From contig CAMMCS010000047.1 in the NCBI GenBank assembly GCA_946494635.1, positions 1-11,371 on the forward strand: a stretch of 11,371 bases of DNA. The letters run 5' to 3'. The position numbers and the translations under genes are program-made. This DNA is from an uncultured Oscillibacter sp. (GTDB lineage: Bacteria > Bacillota > Clostridia > Oscillospirales > Oscillospiraceae). This document shows, piece after piece, positions 5,735-11,371 of the stretch. How positions within the stretch are numbered: the stretch's first letter is position 1; every line of letters starts with the position of its first letter. Below the pieces are notes generated by a model. It worked only from the letters and a program-made list of their open reading frames with translations, made no database searches and was not told where the DNA came from.

Positions 5735-6581
5735 TTATTGTTCAAACCGGATGCTGTGGAGCCGGTAGACTTCGCTGACGCTGGACACCTCCAGAATGAG
5801 GCTGTGCTCCAGATCCAGAGCATGGATCTGCACCATGTCCGCCGGGGAGAGCCGGAAGTCGTCTACCGCGAAGTTCTCCTGAATACGCTGGGCATGGACG
5901 GACTTGGGAATCGCCACAACCCCCTCCTGCCGCAGCCACCGCGGCACCACCTGGGCGGGGGTCTTGCCGTATTGCGCACCGATGGCGGAGAGAACCGGAT
6001 GCCGGAAAATGCCGTTCAGCCCCTCTGCAAAGGGGGCCCAGGCCATGGGCCGGATCTGGTACTGTGCCATGATCTCCCGCAGCCCCCGCTGCTGGCAGAA
6101 GGGGTGCAGCTCGATTTGATTCACCGCCGGGACGGCTTCGTGGCTGAGGATCAGGTCACAGAGCCGGTCGGGCAGGAAGTTGCACACCCCGATGGCCCTG
6201 ACCCTTCCGGCGCGGAGCAGCTCCTCCATAGCCCGCCAGCTTCCGTGATAGTCCCCGTAGGGCATGTGGATCAGGTACAGGTAGTCCGTCCCCAGATTTG
6301 TCAGGGTCTTCTCGAAGGAGCGCAGGGTCTTGTCATATCCCGCATCCTGAATCCGGACCTTGGAGGTGAGAAACAGCGGCCGCCCGGGCGATCCCGCTCT
6401 CCCGGGCGGCCGCTCCCACGGCCTGCTCGTTTCCATAGCAGGCCGCCGTGTCGATCAGGCGGTAGCCGGTCCGCAAAGCGGCCAGGACACTCTCTTTGCA
6501 GGCGGCCTGGTCTGTCACCTGAAAAACGCCAAGCCCCAATGCGGGCATTTCCACGCCATTGTTCAGCCGAATCCTATCCAT
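5735..6581 (-). pseudogene. Aldo/keto reductase, frameshifted
   Basis: Two frames together encode one NADPH-dependent aldo/keto reductase of the 2,5-diketogluconate reductase/YtbE type, about 281 residues. Frame one (from ATG 6581, with AAGGAG nine bases upstream) carries MDRIRLNNGVEMPALGLGVF, tetrad Asp44 and Tyr49 in LIDTAACYGNE, and runs to RESGIARAA. Frame two continues at LFLTSKV (tetrad Lys), YLIHMP (tetrad His), VRAIGVCNF, NQIELHPF and VVAIPKS, to the stop at 5735. The switch needs one extra base removed near 6375-6388, inside one arm of a perfect 14-bp inverted repeat. Relative to the usual DYLDLYLIH, the segment DYLYLIH also lacks two residues just before the catalytic His. All tetrad residues survive, so this is a recent frameshift, an assembly error at a GC hairpin, or early decay. 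It is the first gene of the flavodoxin operon. Confidence 0.88.
6375..6414. repeat. Perfect 14-bp GC inverted repeat at the frameshift
   Basis: Arms AGCGGCCGCCCGGG (6375-6388) and CCCGGGCGGCCGCT (6401-6414) are exact complements around a 12-base spacer. All but one of the 14 pairs are G-C. The proximal arm coincides with the point where the aldo/keto reductase frame is lost. Confidence 0.9.
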
Positions 6582-6674
6582 ACTGCTGTGCTCCTTTCCT
6601 GTTGCGCCGGCCGGATGCCGTCAGTGCTGATGATGCGCGCCGGCTGGCCCGGAAGCAAAACCGGCGCAGCTCCT

Positions 6675-6913
6675 TCAGCACACGGGGATCCTGGCGAGCT
6701 GCGCCAAAGCCGCCGCTGCGGCGATCACCATGGCCGGGAAAAAGGGAATGACGGCCAACGGGGCGCCATGGTCAGCCCGGGCAGCAGGATCCGTCAGAAG
6801 GAGCCGGCCAGCAGGCTCCACAAGTCACGCACATCATTCAGCACGTCCTCTTCAATCACCGGTGTCCGAAAGAGCCAATGGTAATGGAGCAGGGAATCCT
6901 TTCGCACGGGCAC
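6675..6913 (-). pseudogene. Decayed gene of unknown family in the operon leader
   Basis: On the - strand, 6913-6794 reads as about 39 residues with good coding character (core HYHWLFRTPVIEED, then LWSLLAGSF) and ends at a TGA. The same frame resumes after this stop (RILLPGLTMAP). One frame shift near 6765 then continues with LAVIPFFPAMVIAAAAALAQ, a hydrophobic, membrane-like segment, to a stop at 6675. A further frame towards 6620 (core PRVLKELRRF) may be more of the same. No frame has a ribosome site and I do not recognise the family. It lies between the operon promoter and its first gene, as a remnant of an original first gene would. Confidence 0.35.
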
Positions 6914-6929
6914 CTGGATTGACAGCTAC

Positions 6930-6958
6930 ATTGTAGGATGAATGTTTTAAAATGTCTA
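6930..6958 (-). promoter_or_regulatory. Promoter A of the aldo/keto reductase-flavodoxin operon
   Basis: On the - strand, -35 TAGACA (6953-6958) and -10 TACAAT (6930-6935) are 17 bases apart, each one mismatch from consensus. The start would be near 6923, giving a leader of about 340 bases. The -10 is embedded in the palindrome CTACATTGTAG (6926-6936). The -35 is the end of the shared 16-base element. Confidence 0.65.
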
Positions 6959-6968
6959 ATACCTATAT
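6953..6968 (-). promoter_or_regulatory. Shared upstream element, copy A
   Basis: The - strand reads ATATAGGTATTAGACA. With its left neighbours it forms TAATA-TAGG-TATTA, a perfect dyad (6957-6970) abutting the -35. It matches copies at 8540-8555 and 9619-9634. Confidence 0.6.
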
Positions 6969-7050
6969 TATATCTTTAAAAATTCATGTTTTGCATGATA
7001 ATTCGCCTGGGGCGACGGCGCACAGGCACCTGAAGGAAGCGGTGCATTTT

Positions 7051-8457
7051 TTACGCGGCTTCCACCTTTATAAAATCGTTTTCCAGCCACCGCCCCCGCA
7101 GGAGCCTCACCAAAAACAGGATGCCGCGGACACAGAGCTCCGCACACATGGCCAGCCACACGCCGGCCAGCCCCAGGCGCGGAGCAAGGAGGGCCGCTGC
7201 GGTAATGCGCACACCCCACATGCTGACCAGATTCAGGACACTGGGGATTCGTGTATCTCCCGCGCCGCGCATGGCGCCTGACGCAGAGATGGAAACCGCG
7301 TAGAGCGGCTCTGCAAAGGCCTCGATGCGGAGGACGAAGGCGCCCAGCGACTGCACGGCGGGATCTGGGGTCAGCAGCGAGAAGACAGCGGGGGCCAGCA
7401 GGAACATCAAAAACGCCAGTCCCGACATGACCAGAACCGCCAGAAGAACGGACAATCTGGCGTACCTGCGCGCAAGCGGGCGCCTGCCGGCGCCCACGCT
7501 CTGCCCCACCAAAGTGGTGGCGGCCGCCGCGATCCCGTAGCCGGGCATATAGCACAGGCTCTCGGCGGTGACGGCCAGTGAATTGGCCGCCACCGACACA
7601 GTCCCAAGCGGTGCGACAATGCGGGTGGAGACGATCTGCGCCCCGCACATCACCATGTGTTCAAAGGCCATGGGGACCGCAATGCGCGCAGCGTTTCGCA
7701 TGCAGCTCCGCTCCAGGCGCCAGGGCTCTCCCCGCCGAAGGCGCAGCGCCGGGGAGCGGAAACAGACGGCCGCGGCCATGAGAAAAGCGGTCACCCATTC
7801 TGCCAGGGCGGTCCCGAGGGCCGCGCCCGCCACGCCAAGGCCAGCGCCGGGAATGGCGATCCGCAGGAGTGGGATAGATATGCGCGGGAAAATCAGCAGC
7901 GCATTGAAGATGACATCCAGCCCACACATTGCCGCGTTCAGAAGGCTCGGCGTCCGCATGTTGCCGCTGCACTGGAGCATACTCCCGGTCAGCTGCCGAA
8001 TCTGGACCGCCGGGATGGCGCAGGCGTAGATAAAGAAGTAGCGGGACGCATCTGCCCGGATCTCCGGATCACCGCCAAGCCATACGGGAAGACTGCTGCT
8101 GACAGAAATACCCAGTGCCGAGAGGGAGGCGCCAAACAGGAGGGCGGCCAGCAGCGACTGCCGCAGCACGCGTCTTGCGGCAGCTTCCTCTCCGGCCCCG
8201 ATGAAATGTGCCGTCTGGACGGAAAACCCGTTGGCAGCGGAAATACACAGGCCGCTGAGGAGCCATGTGGAGGTGGAAACCAGGCCGATCGACGCGGATG
8301 CATTGGCCCCCAGGCTTCCCGCCATAGCCGCATCAATATACTGCATGGCCATGGAGCTCAGCTCCGCCAGAATCGCCGGAATGCTGAGCGCGATCACCCG
8401 CGCCATCTGTTCCCGCCATGGATCCCGATTTGCTTTTAAAATAATGGTTGCTGACAC
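7051..8457 (-). CDS. MATE family multidrug/toxin efflux transporter
   Basis: 468 residues with about 12 hydrophobic helices in two homologous halves. The N-terminal half has IPAILAELSSMAMQYIDAAMAGSLGA, the usual MATE first-helix signature with Asp and Gly, followed by SASIGLVSTSTWLLSGLCIS. The C-terminal half repeats it as PMAFEHMVMCGAQIVSTRIVAPLGTVSVAANSLAV, with GIAAAATTLVGQSVGAGR marking the second half. MATE proteins are cytoplasmic-membrane antiporters using Na+ or H+ to expel organic cations, drugs or oxidised metabolites. The start is taken as GTG 8457; no ATG is available between the upstream in-frame stop and residue 18, and the ribosome site is weak, so the N-terminus is uncertain. 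It is divergent from the LysR gene and preceded by promoter B, which suggests induction by the same signal as the redox genes. Confidence 0.88.
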   Translation of the reverse strand: MSATIILKANRDPWREQMARVIALSIPAILAELSSMAMQYIDAAMAGSLGANASASIGLVSTSTWLLSGLCISAANGFSVQTAHFIGAGEEAAARRVLRQSLLAALLFGASLSALGISVSSSLPVWLGGDPEIRADASRYFFIYACAIPAVQIRQLTGSMLQCSGNMRTPSLLNAAMCGLDVIFNALLIFPRISIPLLRIAIPGAGLGVAGAALGTALAEWVTAFLMAAAVCFRSPALRLRRGEPWRLERSCMRNAARIAVPMAFEHMVMCGAQIVSTRIVAPLGTVSVAANSLAVTAESLCYMPGYGIAAAATTLVGQSVGAGRRPLARRYARLSVLLAVLVMSGLAFLMFLLAPAVFSLLTPDPAVQSLGAFVLRIEAFAEPLYAVSISASGAMRGAGDTRIPSVLNLVSMWGVRITAAALLAPRLGLAGVWLAMCAELCVRGILFLVRLLRGRWLENDFIKVEAA

Positions 8458-8516
8458 AGTCTTGAAACCACGCTTTTCGATTCATTTTCCTTTGGACAGT
8501 ATCATCCTTTTAGGAA

Positions 8517-8545
8517 AGCATATCAGCCTGTATGGCTAATGTCTA
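8517..8545 (-). promoter_or_regulatory. Promoter B of the MATE gene
   Basis: On the - strand, -35 TAGACA (8540-8545) and -10 TATGCT (8517-8522) are 17 bases apart. The -10 is weak (4 of 6), as expected for an activator-dependent promoter. A start near 8510 gives a leader of about 53 bases. Confidence 0.5.
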
Positions 8546-8555
8546 ATGCCAGTAT
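8540..8555 (-). promoter_or_regulatory. Shared upstream element, copy B
   Basis: The - strand reads ATACTGGCATTAGACA: 13 of 16 bases agree with copy A and 14 of 16 with copy C. It lies in the divergent LysR/MATE gap, the classic place for a LysR-type site. Confidence 0.6.
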
Positions 8556-8682
8556 CGAATAGCTTGAAATACGTCCCGCGCATAGTTGAAGCGGCAGCGG
8601 CTGGACGGGCGAAAGCGGGACCAGTGGGAAAGACGACATTCCCCAAATTATTCGAATCGTGCATGAATCCGGTTTATTTATG

Positions 8683-8711
8683 TTGATTTTCAGCGGTTCC
8701 TGTGCTATCTT
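8683..8711 (+). promoter_or_regulatory. Promoter of the lysR gene
   Basis: -35 TTGATT (8683-8688) and -10 TATCTT (8706-8711), 17 bases apart, with a start near 8718 and a very short leader to the ATG at 8734. Both boxes match consensus at 4 of 6. It lacks the 16-base shared element. An ATTCGAAT palindrome lies upstream at 8650-8657. Confidence 0.45.
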
Positions 8712-8733
8712 TTTCCGAAGGGAGTGAGCGTTC

Positions 8734-9624
8734 ATGGAGATCAGGGTATTGAAATATTTCCTGCTGGTAGCCCGGGAGGAGAACATCACGAAGGCAGCCA
8801 ATCTGCTGCACCTGACGCAGCCGACCCTGTCCAGACAGCTGATGCAGCTGGAAGAGGAGCTGGGCGTCCAGCTGTTCCGCCGGAGCAAGCACCGGATTAT
8901 CCTGACAGAGGACGGGATGCTGCTCCGTCGCCGGGCAGAGGAGATCGTGGCTCTGGCGGATAAGACAAAAGACGACCTTCAGCACCGAGAGGGGCAGCTC
9001 TCTGGCACGGTTGCCGTGGGGAGCGGGGAATTGCGGAGCTCCGGCTTTTTGACCCGGCTGCTCACAGCCTTCCAGGCGGAGCACCCGCTGGTCAGCTTTA
9101 CCATCTACAGCGGAAACTCTGACAATATCAAGGAGCGCATTGAGCGGGGGCTGCTGGACGTGGGCCTTCTGCAGGAGCCGGTGGACATCGCGAAATACAG
9201 CTTCATTCGCACGCCGTGCAGCGAACAGTGGGGCGTTCTGGTGCGGGAAGACTCGGAATTGGCATCCAGGGAAAGCGTCACCCCCGCAGACCTTGCGGCC
9301 GTCCCGCTGATCCTGCCGGAGCGGGAAATCGTGCAGAATGAGCTGTTCAACTGGTTTGGCCCCTATGCGGAGGGGCTTCGGATCACGGCCGCCGGCAATC
9401 TGCTCTACAACCTGGCCTCCCTGGCCCGGGCCAGCGGCAGCAGTGTCCTCACATTGGATCTGGACTGCCACTACGAGGGGCTTCGCTTTATCCCGCTGGC
9501 TCCTAAGCTGGAGTCCAACACCGTCCTGGTCTGGAAGAAGACGCAGATGTTCTCTGCCGCAGCGGCGACTATGATTGCGTTCTCTGAGAAATACATTCCC
9601 GGTATCGAAGAAGATTTGATATAG
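8734..9624 (+). CDS. LysR family transcriptional regulator
   Basis: 296 residues, the usual LysR length, with GGGAG ten bases before the ATG. The N-terminal winged HTH (2-60) is canonical: YFLLVAREENITKAANLLHLTQPTLSRQLMQLEEELGVQLFRR. A linker helix (about 61-88) leads to the periplasmic-binding-protein-like effector domain (about 90-292), with GTVAVGSGELR opening the first lobe and RIERGLLDVGLLQEP at the hinge. Such proteins bind DNA as tetramers and respond to a small molecule bound between the two lobes; the effector is not readable from sequence. The gene is divergent from the MATE exporter and sits upstream of merR. Three promoters in the window share an element, and this protein is the best candidate to bind it. 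The stop codon (9622-9624) lies inside element copy C. Confidence 0.95.
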   Translation: MEIRVLKYFLLVAREENITKAANLLHLTQPTLSRQLMQLEEELGVQLFRRSKHRIILTEDGMLLRRRAEEIVALADKTKDDLQHREGQLSGTVAVGSGELRSSGFLTRLLTAFQAEHPLVSFTIYSGNSDNIKERIERGLLDVGLLQEPVDIAKYSFIRTPCSEQWGVLVREDSELASRESVTPADLAAVPLILPEREIVQNELFNWFGPYAEGLRITAAGNLLYNLASLARASGSSVLTLDLDCHYEGLRFIPLAPKLESNTVLVWKKTQMFSAAAATMIAFSEKYIPGIEEDLI

Positions 9625-9634
9625 GCATTAGACA
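9619..9634 (+). promoter_or_regulatory. Shared upstream element, copy C
   Basis: ATATAGGCATTAGACA, differing from copy A at one base (C for T). It overlaps the last codons and stop of the lysR gene and ends with the -35 of promoter C. Confidence 0.6.
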
Positions 9635-9657
9635 AGGCTCGGCAGCAGGGCTACAAT
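9629..9657 (+). promoter_or_regulatory. Promoter C of the merR-decarboxylase genes
   Basis: -35 TAGACA (9629-9634), 17-base spacer, -10 TACAAT (9652-9657): the same hexamers and spacing as promoter A but with unrelated spacer sequence. A start near 9664 would fall inside the left arm of the lysR terminator. Confidence 0.6.
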
Positions 9658-9659
9658 AT

Positions 9660-9688
9660 AGGCGTTCCTCCGGGAACGCCTGTTTTTT
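9660..9688 (+). terminator. Intrinsic terminator after the lysR gene
   Basis: AGGCGTTCC (9660-9668) pairs fully with GGAACGCCT (9673-9681) around a TCCG loop. It is followed by G and six T residues (9683-9688), a textbook rho-independent terminator. Its left arm overlaps the predicted start site of promoter C. Confidence 0.85.
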
Positions 9689-9721
9689 CTGCGCGGATGG
9701 GCCGCGGGAAGGGGTGAAGAA

Positions 9722-10084
9722 ATGACAATCCATGAGGCCAGTGAGCGGTACGCCATCCCCCTGGAGATCCTGCGGGAGTATGAGCGGTGGGGCCTGTGCG
9801 GCACGGTGAAGCGGGTGATGGGTGACTGGCAGTACGATGACACCGACCTGGAGCGCCTGAGCATGATCATGACGCTGCACGATGTGGGCTTTGAAAATGC
9901 GGAAATTGAGGCCTACATGAAGCTCCTGCTGGAGCAGAAGGGGACCGAGACCCAGCGCCTGCGGATGCTGGATCAGAAGCGGGACCGCACGCTGGACGAG
10001 ATCCATTTCCGGGAGCGGCAGCTGGAGCGGCTGGACTACCTCCGCTTTCATATCCGCAAGCAGCAGGAGGCGAAGCGGCGCTGA
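9722..10084 (+). CDS. Small MerR family transcriptional regulator
   Basis: 120 residues. The N-terminal MerR-type winged HTH (1-67) reads MTIHEASERYAIPLEILREYERWGL, then GDWQYDDTDLERLSMIMTLHDVGFENAEIEAYMKL, matching the helix 1-2, wing and helix 5 pattern of the family. Residues about 72-118 form a charged, heptad-rich dimerisation helix (coiled coil). There is no C-terminal effector domain or Cys cluster, so it is not a metal or redox sensor of the SoxR/CueR kind. The start has a purine-rich GAAGGGG site about ten bases upstream. It is followed after 16 bases by the cupin-like remnant and then the decarboxylase gene, probably one transcript from promoter C. Its targets are unknown; local autoregulation or control of the decarboxylase is likely. 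Confidence 0.85.
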   Translation: MTIHEASERYAIPLEILREYERWGLCGTVKRVMGDWQYDDTDLERLSMIMTLHDVGFENAEIEAYMKLLLEQKGTETQRLRMLDQKRDRTLDEIHFRERQLERLDYLRFHIRKQQEAKRR

Positions 10085-10100
10085 CTGGAGGAGAGACGAT

Positions 10101-10328
10101 ATGAGGATCCGGGACAGAGCCGCGTTTGACACGCAGGATATGACCGGACAAGGGCCGGCCAATGCCCCCTTTGTGCCGGGCTGCCGCGGCTGCCGGCACA
10201 TCCGCCGCACCGAGAGCAGCGGCCAGCCCTGGCCCGCGCCGGCGGTGAAGGCCGGTATCAGGAGACAGGCAGGGACGCCGGCAGACCGTCTTTGGAATGA
10301 TATGGAAAGGAGCTTGCATCAACCATGA
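10101..10328 (+). pseudogene. Short ORF, probable shrunken cupin remnant
   Basis: 75 residues with a strong GGAGGAG ribosome site and a stop overlapping the next ATG (ATGA), so it is still translated by appearance. Residues 26-64 align without gaps to the metal-binding region of small cupins found next to carboxymuconolactone decarboxylases: PGCR (26-29), HI (33-34) where those cupins have WHIHH, then G..PA..L (58-64) where they have YQE.GKPA..L. The second metal His is Arg35, and the C-terminal cupin motif (GDVV...P.G..HWH) is missing, as is the segment normally before F.PGCR. I read this as a cupin that has lost metal binding and most of its barrel. The comparison is from memory of the family; an unrelated small protein remains possible. 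Confidence 0.42.
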
Positions 10329-11017
10329 TGAAGAACGCTCGGGAGACTGATCCGGAATTTGCGGAACGCTTTGAGCACTTCGCCTATGACGAAGTGGTGA
10401 ATGAGCCCGGCCAGCAGCTGGATGAGGTGACCCGGCACATGGCCATCCTGGCCGCCCTGCTGGGATGCCAGGGAACGGAGGCCTTCCGCCGGGAGCTGCC
10501 CCAGGCCCTGGACGCCGGGGTGACTCCAGTGATGGCCAAGGAGATCGTCTATCAGGCGGTGGACTACCTGGGAATCGGCCGGGTGCAGCCCTTCCTGGAC
10601 ATCACCAATACGGTGCTGACGGAGCGGGGCGTGGCTCTGCCTCTGGAAGGACAGGCGACGACCACCCTGGAGGACCGTCTGGGGAAGGGCGCCCAGGCCC
10701 AGGCGGACATCTTCGGCCCCCAGATGCTGGAGGCCTGGAAGACCGGGCACATCAACCGCTGGCTGGCGGCCAACTGCTTTGGCGACTACTACACCCGCAG
10801 GGGGCTCACCCTGGCCCAGCGGGAGATGATCACCTTCTGCTTCCTGCTGGCCCAGGGCGGCTGTGAGCCCCAGCTGACGGCCCACGCCAAGGGCAACATG
10901 AACCTGGGGAACGACAGGGGCTTCCTGATCCGGGTGGTATCCCAGTGCCTGCCCTACGTTGGCTATCCCAGGAGCCTGAACGCCATCACCTGTGTGAACA
11001 AGGCGGCTGAGGGCTGA
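10325..11017 (+). CDS. Carboxymuconolactone decarboxylase family protein (two domains)
   Basis: 230 residues with two tandem CMD/AhpD-like helical domains: about 15-98 (core TRHMAILAALLGCQGTEAF, then VTPVMAKEIVYQAVDYLGIGRV) and about 130-226 (core LTLAQREMITFCFLLAQGGCEPQLTAHAKGNMNLG). The second domain keeps Cys180 and His187 of the active-site region, but there is no CxxC pair, so a thiol peroxidase activity like AhpD is not expected. Long two-domain members occur widely in Clostridia beside flavodoxins, cupins and aldo/keto reductases. Their reaction is not established; a role in handling reactive carbonyl or quinone compounds is an inference. The ATG at 10325 overlaps the preceding stop; AGGAG lies twelve bases upstream, so ATG 10328 may be used instead. 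Confidence 0.9.
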   Translation: MMKNARETDPEFAERFEHFAYDEVVNEPGQQLDEVTRHMAILAALLGCQGTEAFRRELPQALDAGVTPVMAKEIVYQAVDYLGIGRVQPFLDITNTVLTERGVALPLEGQATTTLEDRLGKGAQAQADIFGPQMLEAWKTGHINRWLAANCFGDYYTRRGLTLAQREMITFCFLLAQGGCEPQLTAHAKGNMNLGNDRGFLIRVVSQCLPYVGYPRSLNAITCVNKAAEG

Positions 11018-11371
11018 GCGTCGGCCATTCTTCAGATCCATTTCCTCTCCCGGCCGCTGGAGCAGCGGACGCATATTCGGGCGGCTCTGCCCGCTGAAAA
11101 GATGTGTTCCCGGGACGGCAGCCCGCGGAAGGAGCCCCGTCCAGCTGTCATGGCCGGTTGTGATTTCCTGGCCTTGCTGGCGGCGCACTGCATGGACAGC
11201 CGGCGGGCTGGTGGAGTATGGCCCGGACGTCAAGAAGCGGTCTGCCGTCATTGGCCATATGCCTCCGATACCTACCGCGCCGAACGTCTATGCCTGTGTC
11301 ACAGATACTGTGGGGGAGCAGGCGGAACTGGCAGGTTGAACAAACGGGCCTCCGAGGGCGAATCGCTCCCG
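11018..11371. other. Terminal 354 bases without a supported gene
   Basis: A weak hairpin CGGGC-GGCTCT-GCCCG lies near 11079-11094 with no T-run. One + strand stretch (about 11203-11340, core LVEYGPDVKKRSAVIGHMPP, ending in TGA) has coding-like composition but no start or ribosome site. A second + frame is open from ATG 11150 to the window end. I recognise neither. Confidence 0.5.

Larger units (their letters stand above)
6582..7050. other. 469-base gap between MATE and aldo/keto reductase genes
   Basis: The gap contains the - strand promoter at 6930-6958, an AT-rich patch at about 6937-7010 and the decayed coding stretch at 6675-6913. The 50 bases after the MATE stop codon hold only short GC-rich repeats (CGCC, TGG loop, GGCG near 7007-7017) and no clear terminator, so read-through from the MATE gene into the operon is possible. 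Confidence 0.6.

Noticed and set aside
5456..6751. 431-codon plus-strand open frame across the flavodoxin and aldo/keto reductase genes
   Set aside because: It runs antisense to two recognisable genes and has no family signature or ribosome site.
6919..6924. Plus-strand TTGACA as a -35 box
   Set aside because: No acceptable -10 lies 16-18 bases downstream and no plus-strand gene follows.
9635..9651. MerR-type operator in the promoter C spacer
   Set aside because: The spacer is 17 bases with no clear dyad, whereas MerR-activated promoters usually have 19-20 base spacers with a dyad.
10319..11251. 310-codon minus-strand open frame opposite the decarboxylase gene
   Set aside because: Shadow of a well-supported gene; low-complexity translation without motifs.
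11150..11371. Plus-strand frame open from ATG 11150 to the window end
   Set aside because: The nearest GGAG is too far upstream (about 15 bases) and the translation has no recognisable motif; it may be chance openness in GC-rich DNA.

Overview
The window is GC-rich and compact, with strong GGAGG-type ribosome sites, lipoprotein signal peptides, and Clostridia-type families: a class M sirtuin, secreted flavodoxins, a cyclophilin-like lipoprotein and a carboxymuconolactone decarboxylase. It most resembles a gut Oscillospiraceae chromosome (Flavonifractor/Lawsonibacter-like). This placement is inferred from style and gene content, not from a marker gene. I saw no rRNA, tRNA, CRISPR array or transposase.

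Left third (1-2777, + strand). The 3' part of an NAD(P)-binding oxidoreductase is followed by a regulatory gap holding overlapping dyads and a good promoter. Then comes a two-gene ADP-ribosylation unit: a zinc-type macrodomain hydrolase overlapping a class M sirtuin (SirTM). The lipoate-related partners usually seen with SirTM are absent here. An 18-bp perfect hairpin lies downstream, in a 493-base gap with no convincing gene.

Middle (2778-6968, - strand). A tight five-gene operon runs: aldo/keto reductase (frameshifted), lipoprotein flavodoxin, DUF4405 six-helix membrane protein, second lipoprotein flavodoxin, lipoprotein cyclophilin-like protein. Three products carry a lipobox, so two flavodoxins and a cyclophilin-like domain should sit outside the membrane, next to a His-rich membrane protein. 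This looks like an extracytoplasmic flavin redox system. The aldo/keto reductase frameshift lies exactly in one arm of a perfect 14-bp inverted repeat. Between this operon's promoter and its first gene lies a decayed, unrecognised gene.

Right third (7051-11371). A MATE exporter (-) is divergent from a LysR regulator (+). The lysR gene is followed by a small MerR-like regulator, a shrunken cupin-like remnant and a two-domain carboxymuconolactone decarboxylase. The last 354 bases hold no gene I can support.

The main connecting observation is a 16-base element, ATAYWGGYATTAGACA, found three times. Each time it ends in a -35 hexamer TAGACA placed 17 bases from a -10. The three promoters point at the aldo/keto reductase-flavodoxin operon, the MATE gene and the merR-decarboxylase genes. 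The lysR gene sits among them with its own different promoter, so a single LysR-controlled redox or electrophile-stress regulon is the simplest reading.
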